DNA from: Albula goreensis
Lineage: Eukaryota > Chordata > Actinopteri > Albuliformes > Albulidae
Assembly (NCBI GenBank): GCA_022829145.1
Contig: CM040745.1
Location: 35,556,406-35,620,405, forward strand
DNA: 64,000 nt
Reading direction: 5' to 3'
Each line of letters begins with the position of its first letter. Position 1 is the stretch's first letter. Positions 12,549 through 25,130 of the stretch are shown piece by piece. Both the position numbers and the translations under genes were made by a program. The notes under the pieces are model-generated. The model saw only the letters and a list, made by a program, of their open reading frames with translations. It did not search any database and had not been told where the DNA came from.

Positions 12549-12588
12549 GTAAGAGAGGTGATGGCATGCTGAATCAATCGCTACTCAC

Positions 12589-12726
12589 GGAATGCAGCTG
12601 TTCAATGTCTCCCAATGTAAGACCCTGGTTATCCCTCAGTATGATGAGCTTTTCCAGGCTAGGCTCTGTAGTCCCTGAGAGAGTCTTGGTCCCCCCCCTG
12701 CCCCCCCACAGAGAGTTCCCTCCATC
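12589..12726 (-). other. Candidate exon on the fhl2 strand
   Basis: On the - strand an acceptor-like GTGTGCAG is followed by exactly 46 open codons and then CATTCC|GTGAGT. The reading includes SLEKLIILRDNQG and ends GDIEQLHS, which looks protein-like. Its orientation and position, 0.8 kb upstream of the fhl2 start exon, make it either an alternative 5' exon of fhl2 or chance. If spliced to the acceptor at 11799 it would not be in frame with the fhl2 ATG. Confidence 0.22.
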
Positions 12727-12859
12727 CTGCACACGTGGCCAGTGGTCTTGCAGTCAGCTCCACTCTCACACTTTCATTTAGTGGTGAGAGAGAGAGACTG
12801 TCTGCAGTGGAACAATCCCTCTCATGATTTGACCATATAAGGATGCAAAAGAGCTGGGT

Positions 12860-13098
12860 AACCTCTCTCTTTCTCCCACTCTCACTCTCTCTCTGTTTTT
12901 CTCTCTGTCTTTCTCTGTGTGTGTCCTGTTCTCTCTCTCTCCTCCTTCCTTTCTTGCTTGATTGCCAGCTCGGTTAGCTGGCAGTCCACACAGCTTTTCC
13001 AGTGGTTTACTTTTCACTTTTTCAGTTTTCCAGGCAAAAATGTCAAAAATATTTAATCTTTTTTACTCTCTCACTGTCTGTCTTTCTCACTGTCTTTT

Positions 13099-13160
<62 letters not shown>

Positions 13161-13161
13161 T
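12860..13161. repeat. Compound CT / AC microsatellite region
   Basis: A CT-rich tract at about 12860-12950 is followed by a near-pure (CT)n at 13101-13141. That passes directly into (CA)n at 13142-13161. Frames in this region are repeat artefacts. Confidence 0.9.
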
Positions 13162-16100
13162 GCACTGTATCAGTAGGGAAACCAAAATAGTCAGTCAGGA
13201 TAAGGCAAATGACCGAGAAATAGTTTGGTAACCATATAAATGGTTTCTCAAACCAAATCCAGTCATAAACAAACCCACACCCAAAGGCTGTGACATGGGT
13301 AAAATTGGTCACATTACCCATTCTATCACAGTGACCCAAATCGCTCCCCAAGACATGTAGCCTGGTGGACAGACAGCCATTCATCTGGATTTCACACTGA
13401 ATTATGAATGTGCAATGTGGTGCAGTGTGCATTGCTAAGGTTTTTGGGACATATATTTTCTCACATACCCACGCTAGATACCGTGCTGATAGTCACGAGA
13501 ACATTAACATCGTCTATAGGCATTACCTTGGTCTCTCCTGCTCTCAATTCATTTCTTTCTTTCTCTCTTGCCAACCTGTTCCTGAATATCAGTTTACTAA
13601 CACTCTGTGCCCTCTCCAAAATGGCATGCTTAAAATAAAGAATAAAAATATCCTATTTGATAAGATGAAGCAGTTGGTTGGGGTAGTGATGCCTTGTACT
13701 TGCTTTGATGTCCCAGCAGCTAATTTGTAGAACCAATTTGGAATAAAACAGGTACCTCAAAGCTGTCCAGAAATGGCACAATGTCACCCACTCTAAATGC
13801 AATCAAAGTTTCAAAGGATTCCGCTAAGGTGCACTTCATTAAAATTAAACTAAGTTAGTCTCCTGAAGTATTGCCACACACCATAAACTGGCTTTAAATA
13901 CCTCTAAAAGTCCTCAAAAGAGTACATGATAAATTCCTATGGGAAATGATTATTTATGTTCACACATAAATATGTTCGCACATCATTTTATACTTTACTC
14001 ATGATATAATTGAAGTATGCATGTTTCTCCAAATGCATGATTTAGTTTAAATAATAAATAGGTGAAGTATGGAGAGACACGAATGACAGAATGGTCAATA
14101 TTCTCTTTGAAGATTTTACAATGAGCTTTTGATCTGAGAAATATAATATTTTATCATATTATCATATAAATGTTCTCAAAAACAATATGAATCTGCATGT
14201 ACATTGAAGGACAGTCACAAAAAAAACCTTGTCTGTTGGATGGACTGCTTGAAATGGAGAGTTTTTACACACAAACACAAGATCAGAGGGTTTACATTGG
14301 CAGGGTGGATACCACTGAACTTGTCTTGATAACTGTCTGTTTTTCAATTCAGAGCATCCATTCTTAGCCTTTGCACCTCTGTACTGTAATGATAAGAAAA
14401 GCACATTCACCTTAGACAGGAAATGATCCATCACCATTGTTGGCCAGTCATTGTCAGACATTTTTGTTCTCAATGGCAAAGAATTTCACTGAGGTAGCAA
14501 TCATTGTCATTGTTTGCCTTGAAATCTTTGCTCCAGGAGTTTCAGTAGATGAGTCAGCAACCCAGTTGGATAAAAAAAAAAGGTTCAATCAATACTCCCC
14601 GGTCTACAAAAGCATGCAAATGGAGACAGGGAGAAGCAGTCAGCAATATCTCTTTGGAGGTATAAAGCACACCTCAGAATATTGGGCTTTGAAGCTTTCC
14701 TTTTACCTTTGAGTTCTCTCACCTTTCAGCAAAACTCAATCTGTCATATCTCTTCTGAACAATATCTCCAATGAATGTTATGGCATCGTTTTATGCCCCA
14801 GTCCATGGGAGTAAAACAGAATATAAAACCAGAATGCATGTGTATGCACATAACCAATTTAACAAGTTCCTTATAAGTATGACAAATATGAATAAATAAC
14901 ACATGAATGACACCAACTTTGCTCTCTTGCTGTTAGCCTTGCTTTATGTGTAGCGTAGAAAAATGCTGGAAACATTATGGATTGTCATTTATCATTGATT
15001 TCCTCTCTTTTGACTATACATCAAATGTATAGTAACATTTTTACCCAAATTGTTTTTGGAGGTCTATTTTGCTCTTTCTGCCAGTGGTTTGATTGGTTGC
15101 GTTGCTTGTGCATCCACATGGTGGCTTATTTTGGAGGAGCCTATCAGTTCTGACAGAGAATTTGTTTGTTTTTAGCTGTGACTGACTAGCAAGCATGTAG
15201 CACAACCTGAATGCTAATCAAATTGCTATATCAATTATGGCTGATTAACGAATGTCAGTCTGATGTATCAAAGCATCTTTCAGCTAGACTCAGATAGATT
15301 AAACTTGAATTTTGACTCTAGACATGTCTCTGAGCCATTCTGTTTGAATCCCAGCCTCCTTGTCCCTGTTCTCCTCTCAAAATCTCCTTTCAAATATTTT
15401 GATCTGATTTTTGATCCCAGACACAACCTTGATCAAGTTACAACGTCAGTTTGTTCATGCTTTTACTGTTTAAGAAACATATCTTTAAATCAGACCACTT
15501 TTATCATTTGTAGACATGGAAAAAAATCATACATTCTTTCATGTAATCTCATTTAGCTGCAATTCCCTATATACTTGTTTGAGCTGTTAAACTCTGGCCC
15601 TCAAGTGAAAAATTCAGCAGCTTGGCTGGTAAAAAAGATAAATAGAAGATAACATATCACCCCAAATTGAGCTTCTTTGCAGTGAGTGCAAATTCATTTC
15701 AGAACGGATGCAAAAATCGTTTCCCAAAACAATACACGAATTGGCAAAAGAATGTGTCTCTGAGCTTTTATCTTATCACAACAATTATCCACTTGTAGCT
15801 TTAGATAAGGTACTGTCGGCAGTCATTTAATCTAATTTAAAAACCAAAGGACACCCCACTTTTTCTATCAAAGCTCCCTGACTCTGGAACAACCTCTATT
15901 ATACATTAGAACAATGCCATCATTATCATATTTCTCATTATTTTATTATATGTTTCTTGTTTGTCCATTTTCACATTATTTCAACAATTTATTATATTTT
16001 AAGAACTTTGTGCAGTGCCGCTAAAATGTGCTGGAAAATAACAATATTACTATACTGTTGTACTGCAAATACAATAATACTAAAGTCACTTTTTTTACAG

Positions 16101-18100
16101 ATAGTATGGGGACACAGTCAGGTTGATTGTCATGCTCTGCAATTTTTGAGTATTCACGTAAACTCCCTACAATATGAACCATGATCCATTGTTATCTCAG
16201 TCACAGGCTTGTACGAATCATTTTAATCACTTCTATCGCCAATGAAGAACGCTGACATAAAGCAAACATATTATTAACTCAGATCTGTGAGCCATTGATT
16301 GCCATGGCGATGATCGTGGCATATATTCTATGGTTCTGGAAACTTCCCTCCTCTACAACTACTCTCTACTAGACTCTACTCTACTCTATTCTACTAGATA
16401 GTAGAATAAATGTCTACTGCTTTCGCCCAACAAAAGACCATAGGCAGAACTGCAGTCAGTCCAACAGTATGGGGCAGTGGGCATGAACAACTCAACCTTT
16501 ATCAGCTGGTAACCAATTGCACAACTGCCAGTCAGGTTCAGAGAAGTACTTTCCAGGAACATGGAAAGTGATGTGTGTGCCCTTAGGGCTCACATGCACA
16601 CAAGGGTTAACAGCGGCCCCACTGATTGGACGGCAGTCGCAGCGGTGCCAGTATGGGGGCACCCTGGCCTCCCTGATGTCTCTCAGCACCCTTTCAGATG
16701 CGTGACTCGTGAGCCGCCACGCAAAGCTAATTAAAGACAATGAGGGGTTTACTCAGGACGCCGAACTGCTTTTAGGGCATGACAAGGAGGGTGACCAAAT
16801 GGGGGGACAGGTGGCCGCCTGCCTGCACTACCCAAATCCCACCAAATGTCTCACACTCATCCCATTCCACTCAACTGCCTCTAAATACATATCACATCAC
16901 CAGGCATTCCTCCCCACACACACACATTTGCTTTCCAACTCCATCACAAAGACAAAGACAACCCTCCCTCCAAGTCCTGGGTTCACACATGCACAATGTA
17001 ATAGTATTCCTATTGTCTCCTCACCCACCCGTCCCCTAAACTCTGATTTATAAATATATTTACAGGCTCCATGTCCAAAGCCACTTAAATCTTCCCTGAA
17101 CTGATTTGTACAAAGCTCAGTGGCTGTGCTATTTTTGTATTAAATGGTGATCCCTACAACAAAGAGGTCCACACAAACACTAATAAGGAGTGGGCGTGGA
17201 TGTATCCAATGAAATTTAAGCACATGAAAGAGCACATTCCCGTTTCCAAAAAAAAAGTAAGACCATATATTAAGCCTATTTAATGAACTATCATGAGGCA
17301 TTAAAGGAAAGCACCAAAGTCTATTTATACATGGGCTGGATTTTATTTGAAATATGTTCAATTTTGAATGAACCCCATGTCTTTGTGGAGACTACCTTGA
17401 AGAACCTTACCACAGATGTTGAAGGACTGAAATATATATTTTAATGTAAATATGGCCTAAATTGCTGCATGCATGTCTTTCTGCTTGATTTTCCTTTGAT
17501 AAATGGAAAGTGTTGTTTTTTCATGCAATTAAAATACACAAAATTATTTTTGACTGGCAACAATAAATGTAATGTTAACTTATACCTAACTCTATGTACT
17601 CATTCAGGTATATTTTACATCATATTTTTTACATGTGGAATAACATGCAATAAGCACAAAATTAAAAAAAAAATGTGACATCTCACAATAATCTATCATA
17701 TCAGAAAAAATTGGTAATGCGAAATGCATGATATAAAAAACAGTTTTTCTGAGTTTAGCAACCCTATTGAAAATCAGAAAGTAGAAATGTATTTCTAATG
17801 CTTTGTATATGAATAATACGTATTGTTATCTTTACCAACATAATGCACATGCATTACACATTTTTCTCACAGAGATAGCTCCTACAAGATTCATTCAACA
17901 TCATTTAATATGAAAATCTCAAGTTTACACATTTTAAATTTCCTGCCTCAATTCCTAACCCAAACACTCACCTACACAACTCCTGCAAAGCTACAGTAAA
18001 ATGCTGTGATGAGTTCTTACGATTATCAATCAAAAAGCAAACATGCAAAAAAATGGACATCTGTTCATATATAAGTTGTCAAGTATCGTGAGGATGAAGG
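13162..18100. other. Noncoding stretch upstream of fhl2
   Basis: About 4.9 kb without a supported exon or gene. It includes a small CTCTA-type repeat with a hairpin near 16355-16408 and a GC-richer block at about 16495-16800, unlike the flanking AT-rich DNA. If the 18.4-kb exon candidate is real, this is part of the first fhl2 intron. Confidence 0.5.
16355..16408. repeat. CTCTA-type simple repeat with terminal hairpin
   Basis: Degenerate CTACT/CTCTA units run from about 16355. They end in a 9-bp perfect inverted repeat (16387-16395 and 16400-16408, TATTCTACT / AGTAGAATA) around a 4-base loop. Confidence 0.7.
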
Positions 18101-18104
18101 GATA

Positions 18105-18362
18105 GTGGGATTAGGAAAAGACTGAAGAGAAGAAAGGTTTGTGTAGATAAGGTGGGAGGAAGAAAAGTTTTAAAAGTAAAGAACTGGGGGAACACAGACG
18201 AGTCAGGAAATGGATTGGCAAGCAGAGGAAACAGGAAGGGACCAGAGTGGAGATGAATGGAGAAATTAGTTGAAGGAAGAAGGAGAAGACAGGAGATGAA
18301 AGAGCAGAGAGGAGAGTAGAAAAATACGAGTGGAGGGTTGAATGACAGGAGCGGAGGGCTGC
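18105..18362 (+). repeat. 250-bp polypurine tract
   Basis: The + strand is strongly enriched in A and G for about 250 bases without a fixed unit; the - strand is thus polypyrimidine. It begins directly next to the donor-like site at 18371. The 131-codon - strand frame across it is a composition artefact. Confidence 0.7.
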
Positions 18363-18371
18363 AACTCCTAC

Positions 18372-18560
18372 CTTGGTGTCCCGCCTGGTCAGACTGAAGG
18401 TGGTAGGAGAGAGGGCGAGTTGTATTCGCTGCTTTATTGGATTACTCCACCGATGGCCTTGCTTAATTGGAGCCGTTAGAGTGGGACGACGAGTGCTCTT
18501 TATCAAGATGGGCTATAAATACAGCATCTCCAAAGAGCCGCCCGAGATAAACTTCTCTGT
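18372..18560 (-). promoter_or_regulatory. Candidate fhl2 upstream promoter and noncoding first exon
   Basis: On the - strand the block runs from a GATA-type site (GATAAA) and a TATTTATAG element to CACCAAG|GTAGGAG, a good splice donor at 18371. TATTTATAG is nine of ten to the MEF2 consensus and could also act as a TATA element. The block is GC-richer and compositionally distinct from its flanks. Strand, donor and a MEF2/GATA pairing suit a muscle-type promoter of fhl2, 6.6 kb upstream. On the + strand the same text has TATAAATA, so the direction is not certain. Confidence 0.3.
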
Positions 18561-18637
18561 CACCAACCAGCCAGTGCCCTTTTAAGGCTTCGTATTGTAG
18601 TCCAGCACAAACCCACATGTAGATAGTCATGCCCACA

Positions 18638-18722
18638 CACACACACACACATTCACAGAACATTCACTAACATACTTACATCTGGATGTATAGATCTACA
18701 CACACACACACACACACACACA
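18638..18722. repeat. (CA)n microsatellites
   Basis: Two short CA runs, at about 18633-18651 and 18699-18722, separated by unique sequence. Confidence 0.85.
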
Positions 18723-18959
18723 AGGATGAACATGCAGAAAAGCACATTAATACACTCACTTTCACATACTACTGACCCCTCCAGGCATTTCCCGCCACCC
18801 TCACCCCCCAAGAATGACAGCAAATTTGAAAATTATATCAGTGACATCAGTTTTTGGTGCCTTGTGGAAGAAATATGGGAAGATCATCACATTTTCCTAT
18901 GTGGCAGGGATGCCAACCCAGTAGGTTTAAGGTTTTTTTTTTACTTTGAATAATGACAT

Positions 18960-19200
18960 GTAGAATGGAAGGGAGAGAGTGTGTGAGGGAGAATGTGGGC
19001 TCAAAGAGAGCTCTTTATCTGCTGCTCCTGGAAAGAGGATCAGGGAACAGCAGATAGCGGGCAGCTCCCGTTACTCACACTTCACTCTGTGAGAGGTGTG
19101 AAGATCAGGGCCCCCTTCGCCTAGGGACATGGACAAGACCAGGCTGTGTAGTCTAGAGAAGGGGGGGAGGTAGTGGGGGGTATGGGGGTTGATGAAGTGC
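18960..19200. other. GC-richer unexplained block
   Basis: A segment with mirrored text such as GGGAACAGCAGATAG and a short inverted repeat around CACTTCACTCTGTGAGAGGTGTGAAG. It contains a - strand donor-like AGT|GTGAGTAAC near 19074 and a purine-rich stretch. It might be a conserved noncoding element; no frame is convincing. Confidence 0.25.
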
Positions 19201-19714
19201 TAAACATCCCAAAATGCATCACAATCAACCACCCTGAGGTTCAGATGTCTAGCGTGAGGAGCGCCAATTTTTTGGGAAAGGATCTTATCCGAGGTTTCCA
19301 AAAATGGGACTAAAATTCATCTTGTGATGGAAAATTCCGGCTTCGTTGCCAATCTCCAAATTAGATAAAAGTCTTATCATTAATGATGTTTGTGCTGCAC
19401 TGCTGCGTGACATGCATGCTTGTTTGCATGGGGAACTTGAATGGCTTTAGACCGCTGGCATCAAAACTGGTGAGCATCGCAGTGCACCTTGATTAACATC
19501 TAAAACTGCTGAAGAATGGGATATACTTTCACACCAGGTTCTCATGGGGCTGGAGACCTCTTTGGAACTGATGATAGTGACAGAGAGGGACAATTGAGGT
19601 GTGTCATCCTGTCCCATTATGAGGATTTATGTATTGCACAGTAACAGCAAATGTATCTTTCAGGGTCCTAGGATAAATAGCAAAAACTGTTAACTAAACA
19701 AGATTGTTTATTTA

Positions 19715-20010
19715 TGTCATACAATGCCTTTGTCATCCCACATTGAGAGGATTGTCTGCAGTTCTGGACACCACATCATAAGACAGAAATAGAATATATT
19801 GAACAAAGAAGGACAGCTAAATAGATTTCAAGTAAGGTAAAGTTATGAGACAAGATAAAGGGGAATGGATGGCAATTATATCAATGATGTAGCTTCCACA
19901 ATGATTTAAGGAAGTATTTTTTGAAGACTTTTGAGGTTTTCATTTCCAGGCTTGATGCAGTTCTGGTTACTCCATAGGCTAATATAATTAACTACAATAA
20001 ATAATAGTTG
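19715..20010 (+). mobile_element. CR1-like LINE, degenerate 3' coding scrap
   Basis: The text CTGCAGTTCTGGACACCACA, then ATAAGACAGAAATAGAATA and AAGAAGGACAGCTAAATAG, follows the reverse-transcriptase C-terminal phrase common in CR1/L2-type elements (Q-F-W-x-P-x-x-x-x-D-I-E-x-x-E-x-x-Q-R-R-A-T-K). Stops and frame losses show it is dead. The family is an estimate by eye. Confidence 0.45.
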
Positions 20011-21782
20011 ATGAATGGTAATGAGATAATGATGTGAAATTGAAATGTCATTCACCCCAAAAGAGTTGAAAGCTATTATGTAATCAGAGACTCACTCACT
20101 TCTAACCACAAATAGTGTTTTCTAATGGAGAACCAAAGATTTCTGTAAGAATTGGTGTAATGGTTTAATGAAAAAATAAGTTTACACCACCCTTCACAGT
20201 AGCAAAGTGATAAGGATCTGAAAAGATTTCCTACTTGCCTTCTCTGAAGCAAATTCGGAGAACCCAAGTGTACTGCAGGATCATGAGTATGCCGTTTTCT
20301 TGGATATGTTATTCAATTTGCATCACAAGGATGGCATCTTTTTTTCCATAATCCAAAATTTGGATTTTATGTCAGTGCGGATCAAAGAAATGCATTTTGG
20401 GAGTAGTTGTGAACAATTGTAAGATATATTTGTAAACAAGAGACATGGTACCTGGGAATGTACATTAGTCACAGATATATGATGCAAGTTGTAGTATACA
20501 ACAAGTAAATATACTTGCGTTTTTGGGTTATATGATGAGTTTTGTGGATTTGACATCATTGTATATCTGTTCACCTTCTGATCAATCTAAATTAAATCTG
20601 ATTGTTAACATGGCTGTCAGTGACTTTAGGTTTTCATTTGAGTTACTCACAATATCCATTCATATTCTTTCCATCCATGTATCCCAGTTACAGCATCTTG
20701 CATGTTCCTATCTCTGTTATTCTCTCCTTCCAGCTGTTTGCAGTTGTTCTCCTTCCACCTTCACGGTGTATGCCGCTGCCATCTTGGCGTGTCATCTAGC
20801 ATTGGTTGCTATTTCCTTGGATGATCAACCTGCTGTGTCATCCCCCCTGAGGGGGATTAAGAGGTACCTCCCTCTTTGAGCCATAATCAGCTGTATGTTC
20901 CTAAAATTGGCTCAGACCCCTTTTTGTAACCAAGCCATTGAGCTTAGCATTGCCCCTTCTGACTTGTGGCATGCCTCTGAGCTTCCTTCCGTGTGTCCAA
21001 TGAGAGCGCTACTGGAGACTGTGTCTCCAGGACGCCTGAAGTGAATTGTGCCATCCATCTCATGTGTTGTGTGTCCCCATGTCCAAACAGAGGCTCTCTC
21101 TCTCTCGCTCCTCTTTCTCTGGCCACTGGTCACCATCATATGTGCTCTTCAAGGGATGTTGCCATCTTTTGCTCCTCTGAGGCATTCCACTGGGCCAGGA
21201 TGCGTGTCTCAGCAACGTGATAATTTTCATGCAGCATGTTTACCGTATTTTATAGTGTGGATGTGGCCACACTGTGCTTAGTTTGGCTAGTTCCACTCAC
21301 CTGTCCATCAGAGGGTCTTGGCATGCCAGCTCTCCCTTGCTCTCCTCGAGGATCCCTTCAGACCAGGGGTGTGAACCCTTGTTAGACATTTCATACGGGT
21401 ACAACCCAACAGGCTTTTGGTTTGGAAGTATCCATAGTCATTGACATTCAATTTCAGGGTTCCATGTGGAACCTTGGTTATTTGAAGGAAGAGCAAGGAC
21501 ATAACATGACCAGTTCCACTGTTATGGCCTCATTCAGGACGACAGTTGCAAGATGATAAAACAGTGCATTGGAGATCAAAGTAAAGGCAAAGGAGGGACA
21601 TCTTCCTTCTGCAAGCATTTATCTGCCTGTAATATTATAGGTGGGATTCTATAAAAGCCTTCAGCCTGTCACAGAGTGACATGGTTATGGTTTTTACAAG
21701 TTAAAACTTGGTTCTTCCTTCAGAGAACCAAATTCCATATGAAACCTTTAACTGCTGTTTGTAACTAATTGAATTCTGTTTT
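20011..21782. other. Noncoding stretch
   Basis: AT-rich to mixed sequence with no gene or RNA recognised. Open frames at 20.5-20.9 and 21.0-21.3 kb overlap each other on both strands and show no domain. Confidence 0.5.
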
Positions 21783-21850
21783 CTTGGCCAGGTCTCTCTT
21801 GTAAAAGAGATTTTAATCTCAGGGATTATTTACCAGGTTAAATATAAACA
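21783..21850 (+). repeat. Dispersed hairpin-type repeat tail, copy 1
   Basis: Reads GGCCAGGTCTCTCTTGTAAA, AGAGATTTTAATCTC and TACCAGGTTAAATA. This short module is common at the 3' ends of fish retroelements and near poly(A) sites. A related copy in the opposite orientation is at 50371-50440. The parent element is not determined. Confidence 0.5.
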
Positions 21851-22444
21851 ACCTATAAATACAATTATAAAAGTGGAGCGATCATGTGGCTGACATACAA
21901 ACATCCAAGTCTGGATCTACTTCAAAGATGCTGAGTTCATATTTGCCTTGATGGTAATTGTGCCAAACCTAGAAACCTTAATCTGAATGCAGTATTCACA
22001 TACTGGTGTTTTCACTGAGGCAGACAATAGACAATAAGGGTAAGCACACTAAGCATTGCCGTGAATAAAGCTGTTAACCAGCTAAGCTTCACCGAGACAC
22101 AGTGTCTCTCTTTTTGGAATTAAAGTGCAGTGATTTTTGATAGCACATTCCTGAATCCCTTTGTTGTGCTTTGTCCTGATCAGTTACCATCGGGAATTCT
22201 TCATTCCCCTCTTCTGCCTCCAAATGACTTATTGCTTGGCTGTGATCCTCACATCTTTATCCATTCCATTTCCTGTGTCTCCAGAACAAATAAACTTTCA
22301 AGAGTCGCCTGGAATTCAAGTTCACTGACTGCTAACCATCTTATCATATTTTGTTTCAAATGAGAACGCTCCAGTTAATGAATGGTTTGTTTTTGTTTTC
22401 TAACAAAATTCAAGATGGTATTAATAAAGTAAAACATTAATTAA

Positions 22445-22910
22445 AGTGCATTAATGCTGTGAACCATATCCATGCGAGACTCCCCATGGACAGTGGAATA
22501 CTATCCGATGGAGCACAATGCCGACATGGAACGAGCTCTTGCGTGATCCTTTTGGCCTGTGGCCCGGAAAGTATGCCGTGGGTTAAATGTCAGAGTACAT
22601 CACTGTGCAGAATACATTTGAGGCTTCAGAAATCTCTCTTGCTCTGGATGGAACTGTGTGAGGGGATATTGTCCAGGGCCCGACGCTGAGGGACGAGCCA
22701 TTAGGGTTTTCTCAGAACATTCTGGCACCATATTCCCGTGGCTCGCGCAATCTCTCGGCTATGGAGCCAAGTCATCCTGACGGCTGCTCCCCTGGACCGC
22801 ATCCGCGAAATGGACACCCGGCCGGGCGGAGGGAGCTCTCAGAAACCCGAGCGCTCTATTTGCGGATCACAGGGAAAGTGCGAAAGGGGTTAAAAATGTA
22901 TTTGTCATGG
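22445..22910. other. GC- and CpG-richer unexplained block
   Basis: About 460 bp with frequent CpG (GCCGACATGGAACGAGC, CTCGCGCAATCTCTCGGC, CACCCGGCCGGGCGG) in AT-rich DNA. No consistent frame with splice sites was seen. A conserved noncoding element is the simplest guess. Confidence 0.3.
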
Positions 22911-23329
22911 TTAAATCTCATCGGATTAGTTTTTTTTTTTTTACCAGCCCAGCTTACTTGAATGTGAGAGCTGTAAGGTTAATGGAAAATCTTTACGTAA
23001 TGGGCAAGTGATGATGTCAGTGCCTGTATGCATGCGTGTATTAGTGTGTGGTATGTGTGTGCATGAGTGAGGAGAGAGTGAGAGACAGAGAGAGAAAAAA
23101 CTTGGGTGCTTGCCACTATATGCTCTACAAATTTGCATATTGATTAGAGATTGGTATATTTGGATGAATCTGTCTTCACTTGAAATTTGAACAGGTGGCC
23201 TGAGATCAGTGTCCGTTATACTGGCTCCTCTATTCTGCTCCCCTCGCTGCCTGCATTATATTTCAGTGCCCATACACCACCCTTCAGGTGCAAAGTGACA
23301 ATTGAGTGTGTCCCTCTGGTACAATACTT

Positions 23330-23660
23330 TTTCAGAGGATGTGAAAGTCAGGGGACACCTAGCCGCTGTGACAAGATGGGATAAATACACGGACAGGCTG
23401 CAGTGCTTCGGGCAGCTGTCACCTTCGCAAGCTCTCTCTAGACAGGGCGGGCTCGTATGTCATACCTCGACGTGGTTGGATTCTGTGAGCAGGACGCAGA
23501 GGGGAACTGGGGGCCTTGTGTCCGTCGTCAATTAAGACAGGGTTTCCACAGACTAAATTACAGCAGGATTATCTCCTGTGGATGTGGGAATGAGTGCAGG
23601 CCATTCTCACTAAGGCAGCTGCTGCCTTGCTCCAGGAAAGAGCAAGGGCTTCCAAACCTC
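23330..23660. other. GC-richer unexplained block
   Basis: Mixed-composition block containing CAGCTGTCACC, CCTCGACGTGG and GTCCGTCGTCAATTAAG. Overlapping short frames on the + strand look non-coding. Confidence 0.2.
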
Positions 23661-24739
23661 AAAGGATTCTTCCATTTTTTTTGTCTCATTTGGCCAACTA
23701 TATGTGGAGAGAAAATATTGATAATGTGTGAATCAGTGCAAGCAGGGACTTGATGTCGATGCTGCCATCTCAGGGTCTTGGTGAACCCTAATTAAAAATA
23801 TATATTGGATGTCAATGCATTGCAAAACCCAAAGTATGAGAAATTGTTTGATAGAGGTCAAAATGTATACACAACATGTGCCTATTTTTATCAGCCATAA
23901 TTATTATTTTTTGTATTGTTTCATTAATTCTGTAAATGTGTTCAGCAAATGTATTCATGAGAAAAAAATTTTGACAGTAAAGATAAAGAACTTGAAAAAA
24001 GCAATTAGGCTTCTGTAAAATTGTGGCAATTTTTATTTCAAAATGTAATTAAGTAAAATATTATATTAAGTATAATATTTTTTACACTGTGACTTTAAAA
24101 AGTTCTCTTTTAGAGGAGCACTTAAAGAAAACAAATTTAATTAAGGAAGATGTCAAATCTTCTACGGGCCCTAAGAAAACGTTCTGAATTGCATTAAGTG
24201 CCAAGCGCGTACAAACACCCCATATTGTGCTGTAGAAGGAAATTGAAGTCAGATGAGGTTTATTTTCCCTTGTAAATCTACGTGCTTTTCATGACCTAGT
24301 GTCTAGGAACCAAGTGAGTCTTAAGGTAATTTTGATCAAATTTAATTTCTACTTTGTACTTTGACCTCTCCCCCTTCCCCCCTTCATTTCTCCCACCTTC
24401 CTTTTACTTTAGGCCTGGCCCTGGGCTTTGTTCCACAGTAGCCTCATGACATACCCTAAATTTAGCTTCCACTCAATGGTATGATTTTGGGAGCTTATTC
24501 GCATAGCACTGGTGAAACAATTGAATGAGAACTTACTTAGACACAGACATTCCTTTTCTCAAATTGGGTGGAGGGAGGCAGGGGGCTGGATAGGGGATGG
24601 ACAGGATAAGGTGGCTTTCCTCCCAAGAAGGTGGGCTCCCATGTTAGAAAAAACAGAGGTTCAGTTCTTATCTGTATGGAAGAATCAACTTTAGATGCTC
24701 AATGATTTAACTCCAAAAAAGGCAACAGAAAAATAACCC

Positions 24740-25130
24740 ATTCAGTGCAGCCCAGGATACGTGGAAAAGCTTTCCTTATTTCACTTGCTCAAGTGTGGGG
24801 ACATGCCTGGGTTCAGTTCCAATCCACAGCATCGAGTCAGTGTACGCAGCCCATAACCCCGTCGCTGGATGCAGCTGAGGTCGCTATTGCCCATTCTTTC
24901 TGCCAGTGCGAAAAGGTCTCCAGATAACTTGCGCAGCTGTCAAGCTTGCCGTTGTGGAGGTCCTGCTAAAGCCTGGTTCTTACAAGCGCAGCAAAAACAG
25001 CCAAAGGGAAAGGTCAGAGCCGATCCCTCTCTCTCGCTGTCAGACGGTAAATTATTTACCCTGGCCAGACCTCAGAGGCAGTCTGGGACAGCCAGATCTG
25101 AAGTGATCCCTCGATAAACGCTGCAGATGC
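24740..25130. other. GC-richer unexplained block
   Basis: About 390 bp with GGATGCAGCTGAGGTCGC, TTGCGCAGCTGTCAAGC (E-box CAGCTG twice) and an ETS-like CAGGAAAT just after it. Frames at 24745-25117 overlap and carry no known domain. Candidate enhancer. Confidence 0.25.

Noticed and set aside
13002..13231. Frames with Ser-Leu and His-Thr repeats
   Set aside because: Translation of the CT/CA microsatellite.
18111..18506. 131-codon - strand frame
   Set aside because: Produced by the polypyrimidine composition; Ser/Leu/Phe-rich low-complexity product.
18373..18585. + strand 70-codon frame ending SVTNQPVPF
   Set aside because: No acceptor, donor or upstream exon fits; the block is better read as regulatory or as an fhl2-strand exon.
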